Positions 9,016 through 19,068 of a DNA stretch of 64,000 nucleotides are shown piece after piece. Under the pieces are notes generated by a model that worked only from the letters and a program-made list of their open reading frames with translations, ran no database searches and was not told the DNA's origin. Each line of letters opens with the position of its first letter. The stretch's first letter is position 1. The stretch covers positions 2,170,001 to 2,234,000 of the forward strand of contig OY723271.1 in the NCBI GenBank assembly GCA_963210315.1. Direction: 5' to 3'. Position numbers and translations under genes: made by a program. This DNA comes from Rhynchopus euleeides (lineage: Eukaryota; Euglenozoa; Diplonemea; Diplonemida; Diplonemidae).

Positions 9016-10767
9016 ATGTCCCACGCTGCCTCTGTCCCCCTGCACCCCTCCTCGACGGGGTTCCCTGGGGAGGCGTCGGCTAAGCCGGCGCCGAGCGAAG
9101 CTGCAGGGAAGAGGCACAAGTGGGTGCTGAGGGAAAAGGAGTGGAGTGCCGACGTCAGGCACTCAACCGACGAGCTGGCCGCCAAGGGCGGCGTAATGCT
9201 GTGCGCCAAAGGCGACGCACAGCGCCTGATCGCGAGGTGCAGGGAGCACCCGCCGCCGGGACCGGCGGCAATCCTGACCGTCGAGGCGACGGAGGGGGGG
9301 AAGGGGCGCAGCCGCGTCCTCTCCCTCCTGGTCGAGCGCGACGGCGAGACCCGGGGGCTGCGGCGGCACCTGCTGCAGCTCCACAGTGACCCCGTACACT
9401 ACGGGGCCAGCAGCAGCCCGGGCCTGAAAGCCCCCAAGGGCAGCCGGGAGTGGGTGGTGATGGAAGCACCGCCAGCCACCCCCCTCACACACACACACAT
9501 CCGCACCTGGCTGCGGGCCCACGGCGCGGAGCCGGACGCGGTCATCGCGATGACCGGCACCACCTGGGCCCGCCGCTTCAAGGTGGGTGTGGACAGTCGA
9601 CAGGTCAAGGACCTGCTGCGTGCGAGCGGCGAGAGCGACATCTTCTGCCGCCCCCACTTCCACACCACCACACACCCCGACACAGTCGTGCGCCTGCCGC
9701 CCGACACCACCATCCAGCAGGCACAGGAGAAGGCGAGCCGGCTGAGCGGAAGGGTCGTCCTTGTCAAGGGCGGCCTCGGCATCGCAGTGCCGAACACCGC
9801 CGGGCACCACGCCACGGCAGCAGTCGTCGGCGACGAAGCTGCAACCCCCCTGCAGGGGAAATATGTGCTGGAGGGGCTGCCCCCGGAGTACACCGCCCGC
9901 TGCACCCGGGACCTGCTGGAGGAGATGGGCTGGCAGGCGCGCATCCTGGCGTCAACCAGGGTGCCGAACGGGCGGGCAGTCCTGCTGCGCGCCCCCACCA
10001 CCCCCCAGAAACTCGGCGCGTACTGCGTCGACAACAACACCTACCTGGTGTTGCGGCGGTACCGCGAACCCGAGGACTTGGGGCTCTTCCCCCGCCGGCG
10101 GAGGCCAAAGCGCACCAAGCCCCCACCGGAGCCGACCCCACCACCCGCAGCACCAGAGCAGCCGAAGGGAGGAGTGCCGGGGAGTGAGCTGGCGAGTAAG
10201 AAGACAAAGAAGAAGACGAAGAAGAAGGGGGCCACGACCGACGCTGAGATGAAGGACAGCGGCCCCCCCCACGCCACCACCACTACCACCGACCCCGCCG
10301 CCGCCGCCGCAGCAGCAGCCGCCGCCGCCGCCGCCGCCACCAACCTCGCCAGGGTGCAAGCCCTCCTCGAGCAGGCGGAACAGCGTGCTGCCGAGGCAGA
10401 GCGGCGGGCAGCCGCTGCAGAGGAGCGGGCCGCGAACCAGGAGAGACAGTTCGCGGCCGCCCTGCAGGCAATGCAGGCCCGCCTGCAGCACCTGGAGGCG
10501 GCAGCACATCCGCAGTCAAAACCGAAGAAGACCACCAAGCCGGGCACCAGCTCCCCCTCCCGAAAGACCGAGCCGGCCGCCACCACCCCAAACCGGGGGA
10601 CCAAGGGCTCACCCCCGAAGTCCGCCTCCCCGGCCAGAACCCACACGGGGCTAACCCCCAAGAAGAAGAGCCGGGCACTCTCTCCGTCCCGGACCGCAAC
10701 CCTGCGCACAAAGCACCCGAAGGAGCGGTTGCACAAACGTCAGTGCGAAGAGGTCCTCTTCAACTGA
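9016..10767 (+). CDS. LINE-A ORF1 protein (583 aa), nucleic-acid-binding type
   Basis: Predicted structural ORF1 product that would coat the element RNA. It starts at ATG after CACACACA. The first 380 residues are globular with no domain I can name. Then come a KKTKKKTKKK basic patch, a run of 13 alanines, an Ala/Glu/Gln/Arg-rich coiled coil (roughly residues 455-500), and a Ser/Pro/Lys/Thr-rich basic tail. There is no CCHC knuckle. It ends at TGA 10765-10767, and the following frame stays open into ORF2 in the same reading frame, so ORF1 and ORF2 could form one polyprotein by stop-codon readthrough with 2A skipping. Alternatively the TGA may be a late mutation in an originally fused ORF. Confidence 0.8.
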   Translation: MSHAASVPLHPSSTGFPGEASAKPAPSEAAGKRHKWVLREKEWSADVRHSTDELAAKGGVMLCAKGDAQRLIARCREHPPPGPAAILTVEATEGGKGRSRVLSLLVERDGETRGLRRHLLQLHSDPVHYGASSSPGLKAPKGSREWVVMEAPPATPLTHTHIRTWLRAHGAEPDAVIAMTGTTWARRFKVGVDSRQVKDLLRASGESDIFCRPHFHTTTHPDTVVRLPPDTTIQQAQEKASRLSGRVVLVKGGLGIAVPNTAGHHATAAVVGDEAATPLQGKYVLEGLPPEYTARCTRDLLEEMGWQARILASTRVPNGRAVLLRAPTTPQKLGAYCVDNNTYLVLRRYREPEDLGLFPRRRRPKRTKPPPEPTPPPAAPEQPKGGVPGSELASKKTKKKTKKKGATTDAEMKDSGPPHATTTTTDPAAAAAAAAAAAAAATNLARVQALLEQAEQRAAEAERRAAAAEERAANQERQFAAALQAMQARLQHLEAAAHPQSKPKKTTKPGTSSPSRKTEPAATTPNRGTKGSPPKSASPARTHTGLTPKKKSRALSPSRTATLRTKHPKERLHKRQCEEVLFN

Positions 10768-13700
10768 CGGGGAGGCCCGCCATCTCCAGGCCTGCAGCGC
10801 CACATCTACGAGACCGGGCGTGACCTCCTCCTCAGGGCGGGTGACATCGAGCAGAACCCTGGCCCGGCGCAGCACCTCAAGTGCCTGACCTGGAACTGCA
10901 ACGGACTCACCGAGGCAAAAAGGGCGGAGCTCCAGCACCACCTCGCAACCCAGCGGTATGACGTAGTGCATCTGCAGGAACTCCGAGCAGCACAGGGGGG
11001 GGACCCCAAGTTCCCGGGCTACTCCGTCTTTCTCCGACGCCGCACCCAGAAGCGCTGTAAGGGGACGCTCACCTCCGGAGGCGGGATCGCAACCCTAGTG
11101 CGGGAGGACCTACACGCGACTCTTATTGCCACCGCACCAAACGCCAGTGTGACCGAGACCCTCACGGTGCGCGTCACGGGGCCAGAAAGCGCTATCACCT
11201 TCACCAATGTATACCGCCCCTCGGGAGTCGGCACTAGCAACGACCCACGCCGCGACGACTTCTCTACATCCCTGCTACCACACACGCCGGAGTCCATCAT
11301 CGCCGGCGACTTCAACATCCATAACCGTGCCTGGGATAAACATGCGCGCTGCGACGACAAGGGAACAGACCTGTACCACTGGTCCCTCCTCAACGGCATG
11401 TCGCTGTGCAACGACCCTGACCACCCCACACGCATGCGCCGCGACTCCAAGTCCTCGCCGGACATTGTCTTCGCCCACTACGAGCTGGGGGAGGTCACCT
11501 GGAATACCCTAGACCAGTGGCAGTCCGATCACTTCGCCATACAATACACCGTCCCCTTTGCACGAACGCCAGCTGCAGCCACACACCCGGCAGCTAAAGC
11601 CCGCCAACTATGGAACTGGGCAGCGGCAGACTGGCCCGCATTCACTGAGGAGCTGGAACGGCTGTCACGCAAAGTGACGAAGTGGAATGACCCGAAGGAA
11701 TCCTTCCACAAGTGGCTGGGACTGGTACGCACGGTCGCAGCCAAACACATCCCGACGAAGCGAAGCTCTCGCCCCCGCAAGCGGTGGTTCACAAGCAAGG
11801 TGAAACGTGCGATACGGGCGCGGAACGAGGAATCGCGCAGACACGCCCAGACCGCACACCTGTCCCAGGACGACTACGACAAGCTGGACAAGCTGACCAC
11901 CGACGCCACCAACGCCGTCCTCGAAGCAAAGCGCACAACCTGGGAAACCAGGTGCCAGGCCGCGAGCACCAGCAGCGACCTCGGCGCCACCTTCCGGCTT
12001 GTGCGAGAACTCGACGGCCGCAAAATCCAACAGGCTGCCTTCCCACTTGTCGACGGAGGGGTCCCGGTGACCGACCCCAAAGCTAAGGCGGACCTCCTCT
12101 GCAGCCACTACGCCAAGATCAGCGAAGGAAGCGACCAACAGCCACAAGCAGCACACACCCCGCAGCATGCGAATGACCAGACACCCCCCGAGCTCTCAGC
12201 TGCCGAAGACGACTTCTCCAAAGAGGAGCTGAACGCGGCTCTATCCGAACTGCAGGAGCGGAAATCCCCAGGGCCTGACGACCTCAACAACGAGCTGCTG
12301 ATGCATCTGGGCCCCCAGGCACGGCAGGGACTCCTGCATGTGCTCAACCTGTCGTGGAACAGCGGCATCCTCCCCGACGCGTGGACACGAGCAGTCATCA
12401 TCCCGATCCTGAAACCGGGGAAGCCAGCAACGGCAGCGTCCTCGTACCGACCAATCGCGCTCACCAGCACAGCGTGCAAGGTGCTAGAAAAAATGGTGAA
12501 GAGGCGCATGGAGCAGCTCATGCTCGACGACGCCTACCCACAGGTGGAGGGGCACTGCGCGAACCAGGCAGGGTTCCAGCGGCTGAGATCGACAACCGAC
12601 CAACTAGCCTACATCACCCAAACAGCGACGGACGCCCTCTCCTCCGGAAAGGCAGCTGTCACCCTGTACTTCGACCTCGAGAAAGCCTTCGACAAAGTCA
12701 GCAAGCACGCAGTCATCAACAGTGTCAGACGGAAGGGCTTCCCCCCGAAATTCACCAGATGGCTACACAACTACCTCAGCAACCGCCGAGCCGCCGCACA
12801 GGTGCACGGGGTAAGAAGCGACTACTACGACTTCAACAACGGGGTCCCGCAGGGAACAGTGCTCTCGCCCCTGCTCTTCAACTGCGTGATGGACGATGTA
12901 TCTCGAGCCATCACCGCCTCCCCTAACATCCACCCAGCGGTGTTCGCAGATGACATCGCAGTACTCGTCGTCGGGGACAACTACACTGAAGCCCTAAGCA
13001 CCGCACAGGGCGTCATATCCACACTCGCCGCCGAAATCCCACTCCACGGGCTGCAGCTCTCCCCCAGTAAATGCTGCTACACGCTGATGGGAACGACGCC
13101 CGCAGCGTTGGGCGAGCACAGACGCATGGAGCTCCCAGACGGCACCCCCCTCCAGCACGAATCGACAGCGAAGTACCTCGGGGTCTACATCGATGCCTGC
13201 CACACGATGACAGACCACGTCGACCACGTCGTGACCACCTGCATGCGACGCCTGAGCATTCTGCGTATGTTGGCAGGCACTGACTGGGGCTCAAGTGGAG
13301 ACACGCTGCGCCAGGCCTACCTGACATATGTCTACCCCATCCTGATGTACGCCGCCAGCGTCTACACCCCTGGCCTGTCCACGAAGAACCTCAAACGCCT
13401 GCGAGATGTCCACCGCATGGCAGCCCTGATCATCACGGGCTGTATGAAGAACACCAGCACGGCAAAGCTCCTCTGGGAATCACACCTGCGAGACCTCGAC
13501 CTCGACTTCAAGGTCGCGGTGTGCACAGACCACGAACGCTTCCGCCGCGTGCCCCACTCCCCAGGATACCGGGCGCAACTAAACACCGGGAACACGGGAG
13601 GCAGCTGGCTACATCAGGCACGGAGTCTGGTGAAATCCTCGAAGGTCGACGGGCGCACCCCCCTGCTGGCCCCCCTGCATGCAGCACACCCCATCCCCCC

Positions 13701-14733
13701 CTGGGAATGGAACCTGGTGCTGCCACGAGTACACATCCTGGCGACGCTGCCGGGGCTCACCGCCCCAAAGGCCGCCACCCCGAAAGACACCCTCCGGGAC
13801 CTGGCAGAGCAGACCATCCAGGCCCTCCCGACATGCGCCTGGCATGTGTACACCGACGGGTCAGTCTCCAACTCCACATCGCGGCAACAGCAGGGCGGCG
13901 CAGGAGCAGCGGTGTACAGCATGCCGGAGGGCCGCCTCAGGAAAAAGCTCGCCTGGCCGGCAGGACTCCGCTGCATCAGCTACCAGGCGGAGCTGGTGGC
14001 CATCAGAGAATCCCTCGCTCACCTATGCACCCTGGTATCCCCAGGCGAAACGATCGCCATCCTCACAGACTCGCAGAGCGCACTGAACGCGCTGCTGAGC
14101 GGCCCGCAGCGAGCGAGAGGATCCACCGAATGGGACATCTGGAGGTGGTTGAACGAGCTCGCCCAAACCCACGATGTCACCACCCACCTCCGCTACATCC
14201 CGTCACACGTTGGGGTAGCAGGGAACGAACTCGCTGACAAACAGGCGCAAATCGGTGCCTTCCGGCCGCAGATGGAACCGGTTAGCCTCGCGTCGGCTCG
14301 TGTCGTCCTCCGCCGACACATCTACAACGACGCAACGGTGCCCCGCACGGACAGCGTGTACGCGTACCGTTCGGGAATCGGGGAGACGCGACTGCAACGC
14401 CCCGACCTCCGCATGGAGGGACTCACCCGCTTAGGGGAAACCACCATCCGCCGACTCCGGGCCGACCACCACCGCCTGGTCTACGACCATGACATCCCGG
14501 GCACGGCACAACCACCTTGCCAACCCTGCCTGAAGCATGCGCCGGGCCACCCCCCGCCTGGGGTCTCACTGAAGCACCTCTTCTTCGGCTGCCCCGCGAC
14601 AGCGTCGGCCCGACACCACCTCACAGCCACAAACGTGCACAACCTGCTGTTGCACAACTGCAAGGAGGCGCTGCGCTACCTGGCCGAGGCAGGGGTAACG
14701 GAGCACGGCGAGAAGGACTACCTGAACGCGTGA
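10768..14733 (+). CDS. LINE-A ORF2: 2A peptide, AP endonuclease, reverse transcriptase, RNase H
   Basis: No ATG precedes the first conserved motif: after the ORF1 TGA the frame reads through to LLLRAGDIEQNPGP (10825-10866), an exact match to the D[VI]ExNPGP ribosome-skipping consensus with the usual LL and G upstream. Next come an AP endonuclease domain (TWNCNG, VHLQE, GDFNIHN at about 11308, SDHF), a reverse transcriptase (PILKPGK, DLEKAFDKV, GVPQGTVLSPLLF, FADD near 12946), RNase H (YTDGS near 13850, QAELVAI, TDSQSAL, PSHVGVAGNELAD) and a C-terminal Cys/His cluster (CQPC...HLFFGC, about 14518-14592). All catalytic residues I checked are present. RNase H, FADD and an N-terminal 2A place it near the I/ingi group of trypanosomes. 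It mediates target-primed reverse transcription. Confidence 0.88.
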   Translation, partial: RGGPPSPGLQRHIYETGRDLLLRAGDIEQNPGPAQHLKCLTWNCNGLTEAKRAELQHHLATQRYDVVHLQELRAAQGGDPKFPGYSVFLRRRTQKRCKGTLTSGGGIATLVREDLHATLIATAPNASVTETLTVRVTGPESAITFTNVYRPSGVGTSNDPRRDDFSTSLLPHTPESIIAGDFNIHNRAWDKHARCDDKGTDLYHWSLLNGMSLCNDPDHPTRMRRDSKSSPDIVFAHYELGEVTWNTLDQWQSDHFAIQYTVPFARTPAAATHPAAKARQLWNWAAADWPAFTEELERLSRKVTKWNDPKESFHKWLGLVRTVAAKHIPTKRSSRPRKRWFTSKVKRAIRARNEESRRHAQTAHLSQDDYDKLDKLTTDATNAVLEAKRTTWETRCQAASTSSDLGATFRLVRELDGRKIQQAAFPLVDGGVPVTDPKAKADLLCSHYAKISEGSDQQPQAAHTPQHANDQTPPELSAAEDDFSKEELNAALSELQERKSPGPDDLNNELLMHLGPQARQGLLHVLNLSWNSGILPDAWTRAVIIPILKPGKPATAASSYRPIALTSTACKVLEKMVKRRMEQLMLDDAYPQVEGHCANQAGFQRLRSTTDQLAYITQTATDALSSGKAAVTLYFDLEKAFDKVSKHAVINSVRRKGFPPKFTRWLHNYLSNRRAAAQVHGVRSDYYDFNNGVPQGTVLSPLLFNCVMDDVSRAITASPNIHPAVFADDIAVLVVGDNYTEALSTAQGVISTLAAEIPLHGLQLSPSKCCYTLMGTTPAALGEHRRMELPDGTPLQHESTAKYLGVYIDACHTMTDHVDHVVTTCMRRLSILRMLAGTDWGSSGDTLRQAYLTYVYPILMYAASVYTPGLSTKNLKRLRDVHRMAALIITGCMKNTSTAKLLWESHLRDLDLDFKVAVCTDHERFRRVPHSPGYRAQLNTGNTGGSWLHQARSLVKSSKVDGRTPLLAPLHAAHPIPPWEWNLVLPRVHILATLPGLTAPKAATPKDTLRDLAEQTIQALPTCAWHVYTDGSVSNSTSRQQQGGAGAAVYSMPEGRLRKKLAWPAGLRCISYQAELVAIRESLAHLCTLVSPGETIAILTDSQSALNALLSGPQRARGSTEWDIWRWLNELAQTHDVTTHLRYIPSHVGVAGNELADKQAQIGAFRPQMEPVSLASARVVLRRHIYNDATVPRTDSVYAYRSGIGETRLQRPDLRMEGLTRLGETTIRRLRADHHRLVYDHDIPGTAQPPCQPCLKHAPGHPPPGVSLKHLFFGCPATASARHHLTATNVHNLLLHNCKEALRYLAEAGVTEHGEKDYLNA

Positions 14734-15105
14734 ACCAAATAACATCATCAGAGAACAAGGGCTTCGGCCCGACCTCCCAGCACCCCCCCCCCCCATCCCA
14801 GCCCCACGTCACTTACCACAGGCCGCCAGGCGCGTCAGCGTCGGCGACCGCCCGCCCCCAGTCTGAGAGGCATCAGCCGAATCTCGGTGGAGGCGGGCAC
14901 AAAACAAAAGGGAGAGTCGTCACTGTGCATATCAGCACGGTCCCGCCCTCTGTGCCAGACCAACACACCACCAAAGGAAAAGAGGAAGAGGCGACGTAAG
15001 GCAATGCCTCCGTGCGGCCAGGAGAACACGAAATAGCGACCCCCTCTACGGGGAATGCTACGAGCACGGCCAAAAATCGTTCAAATCGTTCGTTCAAAAA
15101 ATGGT

Positions 15106-17301
15106 GCAATGACCCGGCCCTGCCGCGTGTGGGGGTTGGTGATGGAGTGGCTGCCCTTGCTGGAGCTGATGAGGAGGTAGGACGGAAAGCAGTCTCAGCT
15201 CGTGCGACCCCCCTGTCGTGCTTCATAACGCTGAGGAGGACCCTCGGGTGGGGAAGGGGGAGGGGGGATGTGTGGGGTTCGATTCGACGCAACCACTTGC
15301 AGTTTACCAACAAACATCGTTTGGGACCAACTTCCCTCTTAGCCCCACAATCGCGAACCCTCCACCGGTGTTTGTACCCCTCCTGTGTGGTTGTCCGTAT
15401 TCTGTACCCCCAACTTGGTTCTCACTGAGGCTACAGATGGGTATGGTTCGTGTAACCCCTCCACCCACCCTCCCTCCTCCCCCCACCACCACCACCACCG
15501 TTACAACCTGGGACACGCAAAGCGGGTATCTCTTGTTGACTGACTTGATGGAGGGCGCAGTTCGATACCAGGTCCTTAATCTATTCTGAAATTGTACCCC
15601 TTTCGATTTCATGTAGACACCCTGTGTTCGCGTGAGGCGGTAGCACACGGTGGACACCAGATAGTTAGAACACGGAGAAAGGAAGCAGTCACTCCGACTC
15701 TTTTAAAAAGTTCACTCCACACCATGCTAGAATATAGCGAGGGAGAGGGGGGGGGGGGGGGGGGGGAGTCGCACGGACCTGATTTGCCCGTCACATCGGT
15801 GGTGAGCACCAAGTGGTGGCGGTGGTGCCTATGTTCCAGGGATTTGTTTACAGTCGGTTCGGTGGCACTGTGTAGGCCATTTAATCTGGAATGCTCTGGC
15901 TCAAAAAATCGGTCACAGCGTTCGACACACGGCACACTCCCGGGGTGGAGAGGGAAGGGAGGGGAGAAAACCAGATCTGATCGTTCGTACTGTTAATTAA
16001 GTCCCACCCCACCCACCCACCCACCCACCCACCCCCACTCGACCCACTCCCTCCCCCCACCCCACTTCCAGAACTGATTGTGTCAGTGACTCGGAATTTT
16101 TTTTCAGAATTCGAAAATTTCAGTGTTTTGTTCTTGACTCGAGGCGGGAGGAGATGGGACGGGGGGGGGGGGGGGGGGCACGCTCGCGGAAGAAGAGGAG
16201 GGAGGAAGAAGTGCAGTTGTGCCGGGGAACGGGCTTGCCCAAACATGCTGAATTACTTACGGTGACAAAAGCCACACATTGTAAATTGTTCGAAATGGGA
16301 GGCATATGGGAAAGGGGTTGGTCGTGAATGTCGCGGAAGGCAAAGGACAAACGGGGGGAGGGTTTGATTGTCGAGAGTGAAAGCAAAAGCAAGCCTCCCA
16401 GCACCTTCTCGCAAACGGGGGAGGGGCGGCGGGGGCTCCACTCTGTGTCAAACTGTGTCAGAGCTTGCCTCCTCTTTTGAGAGGTGGCTCGCTTTTCTGC
16501 ATTTCTGAGCGAAGGCCCCCCGGGGCAGGGGCAGGGTGCAACGCTGCTTGGGCAAGGGTCGTGCGAAGTTAGACGATCTGGACGATTGGCTCTAAAAAAA
16601 CGGGAAAGAAACAGCAGGGCCGGGGCATAGGCAAAGGAAGCCCGGAAGTGGGCAGGGCAGGCTAGGCTTGTTGAGGCGGCAGTGATTTTTTTTTGCAGGG
16701 CGGGTTATTCAAGGGCTTGGCCGGTCTCATTTCCGACTCGCCAACAGGGACCTGAGCCTGGCCAACTTTGACTAGACAATCCCGTGACTTGTCTACCGCG
16801 TGCGCCTCGGGGGTAGGAGGTATCCGCTGTTCTGCAAGATCCGAGCGAAGGCCCAGGGATTCATTCTCACTCAACGTGGAACGAAAATATACCAACAACT
16901 CGCTGGTCTGCATCAAATAGCGAAGTGCCCCAGAGAAGGGAAGATAGGATCAGGAGGCAGGTATGCGTGACATGTGTGCGGCTTACGCCTTTTCACTTCT
17001 TGAGAACGTGTTGCAGCACGACCGGGACGAACACCACATGGACCACTCTTAATGATGTCTTTTTGAATTGACACAGGTCTGCGTGACGTCTTTTTCTTTG
17101 CGCTGTAATGCACTGATAATGTACCTTTCACAACGCAGACAGCTTGTATCCGCGTATGCAAGGTTATGATGGATGAGTCCAGCCCAGCGCAAACCAGGAG
17201 GAAGGGGCAAAGCCCCCCAGTGTTGAGCACATCCCGGGAGGGAAAGACATTCAGGCGGCTCCTCGAATAGCTTGGTGAGGAAGAGCGAATCATGTGCAGG
17301 G
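15106..17301. other. Non-coding, homopolymer-rich region
   Basis: Contains long runs of G (15748-15767, 16160-16178), a CCCA array (16006-16034) and CACC arrays. No convincing ORF. Bases 16360-16520 resemble 44640-45040 (TGTGTCAAACTGTG, TTCTGCAT-TCTGAG, GCGAAGGC blocks), suggesting an old dispersed repeat. Confidence 0.55.
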
Positions 17302-18489
17302 GATAAGATAGGTCTGGTTTTCCGGTTTTCAAAACCAGGGTTTCCCGGTTCCCGGTTTTCTGGAAAAAAAAAAAGGTCGGTCTCATTTTTGGCGGTTTTT
17401 TTTGTGACTTTGGGACAGTAAAACAGTCAGAAAAAACGCCATAAAAAAATAGAAAGTGACCCCATCGTGATCCGCACAGAGCCCAAATAGTCCAAAGAAG
17501 GCAGAGAAGCGGAGAAGAAAAAATGGACCTAGCGGGTGGCCCGGTGGGTGGTGATGCCCTCGTCATGCAGGTCTCTTCTGTTTTGAAGGTGCACACATGG
17601 TGGACTCCAGCCACCATGTCTAAGAGGGAGTCTAAGACTGCAGTCTGTACTGGAGACGGGAGTCTATTTTCCAGCTAGTTTACGCTCAGACTCCCGCTAG
17701 TTGAGACTCATGGGAGACACGGTGTACTCCAGCGGAGGTAGGGTAACCTCCGCTGGAGTTCACCGTGTCGTCTGCCTCTGTGCAGCGTCACTCGGTGCCA
17801 TCGAATACATGGCGACAGCCCACCAACTCGAGACAGATCTGCTTGTCTGGAGGGCTGAGACGAGAACACGAACGACTTTCAAGCAGTCTTGAAGGTCGCC
17901 AAGCCTATTGGGGGCAACTAACAGATGAGATTTGTTTGTTGCCTGTCGTCACAGCTAGGTGCCCATCTCCTCGAAAACTCTCGTCTAGGCTCTACGTGGC
18001 GGAGATCTCGTGGACCCTTTGGCCATGACAAGGTCTGCCGTGCATCCACTCCACCCACAACGCACACCTGTCACGAGTGGTCGCTCCCACGTCCTCCTCC
18101 ACCCTGAAGGTTGAACCCTCAAGGACCAGTGATCTCCTGCTGGCCGGGCTGCGATACAGTGAAGCCTTCCTACTTACAAGCGAATCCAGACTGTAGGGAA
18201 CAGATGTTCACTACCGTGGCCTCCGGCGGCTGGGGGGCTCCGCCCCCCAGACCCCCCTGCGTAAAAACATTGCACCAGACCGGTTTTTTGGCCGAGAGTC
18301 CAAACTTTCAAAGCAGCTGCTGCGCCTGCCCCACCAAGCAGCCTCAGTACGACAGGACGCGCGCAGGCACTGGGCCCTCTCAGATTCTGGGAGGGTTTGC
18401 GCGGGTCGCGCGCGCCGAAGGCGCGCGCGAAAAATTTTCAAAACCAGAAAAACCGGAAAACGGCGCCAGAAAAAAAGTCTATCTTATAC
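17302..18489. repeat. Decayed element with imperfect inverted ends
   Basis: GGATAAGATAGGTCTGGTTT at 17302 and its approximate reverse complement ending at 18489 (GTCTATCTTATACC) bound a 1.2-kb segment. Both ends also share TTTTCAAAACCAG and CCGGTTTT words. Inside are a GTGGACTCCA...GGAGTTCACC mini-element (17590-17768) and one GC-hairpin repeat (18201-18258). No intact gene. Confidence 0.4.
18201..18258 (+). repeat. GC-hairpin repeat, copy 1
   Basis: About 55 bp beginning CAGATGTTCACTACCGTGGC and ending in the perfect 9-bp stem CTGGGGGGC/GCCCCCCAG around TCC, then ACCCCCC. Five copies in the window. Confidence 0.85.
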
Positions 18490-19068
18490 CCTGATCATGT
18501 GAACTGAATCAAAAAAAAGGGCAAAGTTCCCCAGACAGTCTCTCTCTGCTTCATTTGGGGGCCCTCGCTACCAGGTGTGACTGAGAGGACAAGTGAACCA
18601 CGGCCCACTTCCCCCCACTGGCTGACGAGCTGTGACGAGCTGTGACTGGTAGCGAGTGCCCCCTTTGGGCTTTTGGGTATGTACGCGCCGACAAAGGTTC
18701 ATCACACCCACACCCACACCACCCCTCGCCGGCGAAGGCGAGCGGGGATGCGGGACACACGGCGAACGAGATATCTTACACCAAACAAAACTGAAATATG
18801 GCCCGCTTAGCTTACTTCACCACCCCACCCCAACCCCCCCTCCTCCACCCCTTCCTCCCGAAGCCTTCTTCTCCAATATTTTCAACGCCTTCGAGAGCCC
18901 TTCGCTGTTGGCAAAGCATCCGGCAAAGCTTGGCGATTGGCTTTGAGGCCTTTCCCCTAAAAAATAGGAGAAGTTGAAAAAACACGCCGCAAAAAATACG
19001 CACCCCCCCTCCCCCCCCCCCCTTTGCTGAAGGGGAATTTCGGGAACGTGTCCCACAACCTACACCAC
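18490..19068. other. 3' flank of the ABC transporter gene
   Basis: Non-coding. Pyrimidine-rich on the plus strand (CCACCCC runs, 18815-18860; poly-C, 19006-19022). No gene recognised. Confidence 0.5.

Larger units (their letters stand above)
8850..15105 (+). mobile_element. Ingi/I-like non-LTR retrotransposon (LINE-A), near full length
   Basis: Two in-frame ORFs (9016-10767 and 10768-14733) encode a basic coiled-coil ORF1 protein and an AP endonuclease-RT-RNase H-zinc-finger ORF2 protein. The 3' UTR (14734-15060) ends in short repeats of ATCGTTCAAA rather than poly(A). A 5'-truncated copy of the same 3' end lies reversed at 49829-50141. The 5' boundary is uncertain and I found no target-site duplication. 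The only visible coding lesion is the TGA between the ORFs. Confidence 0.85.
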
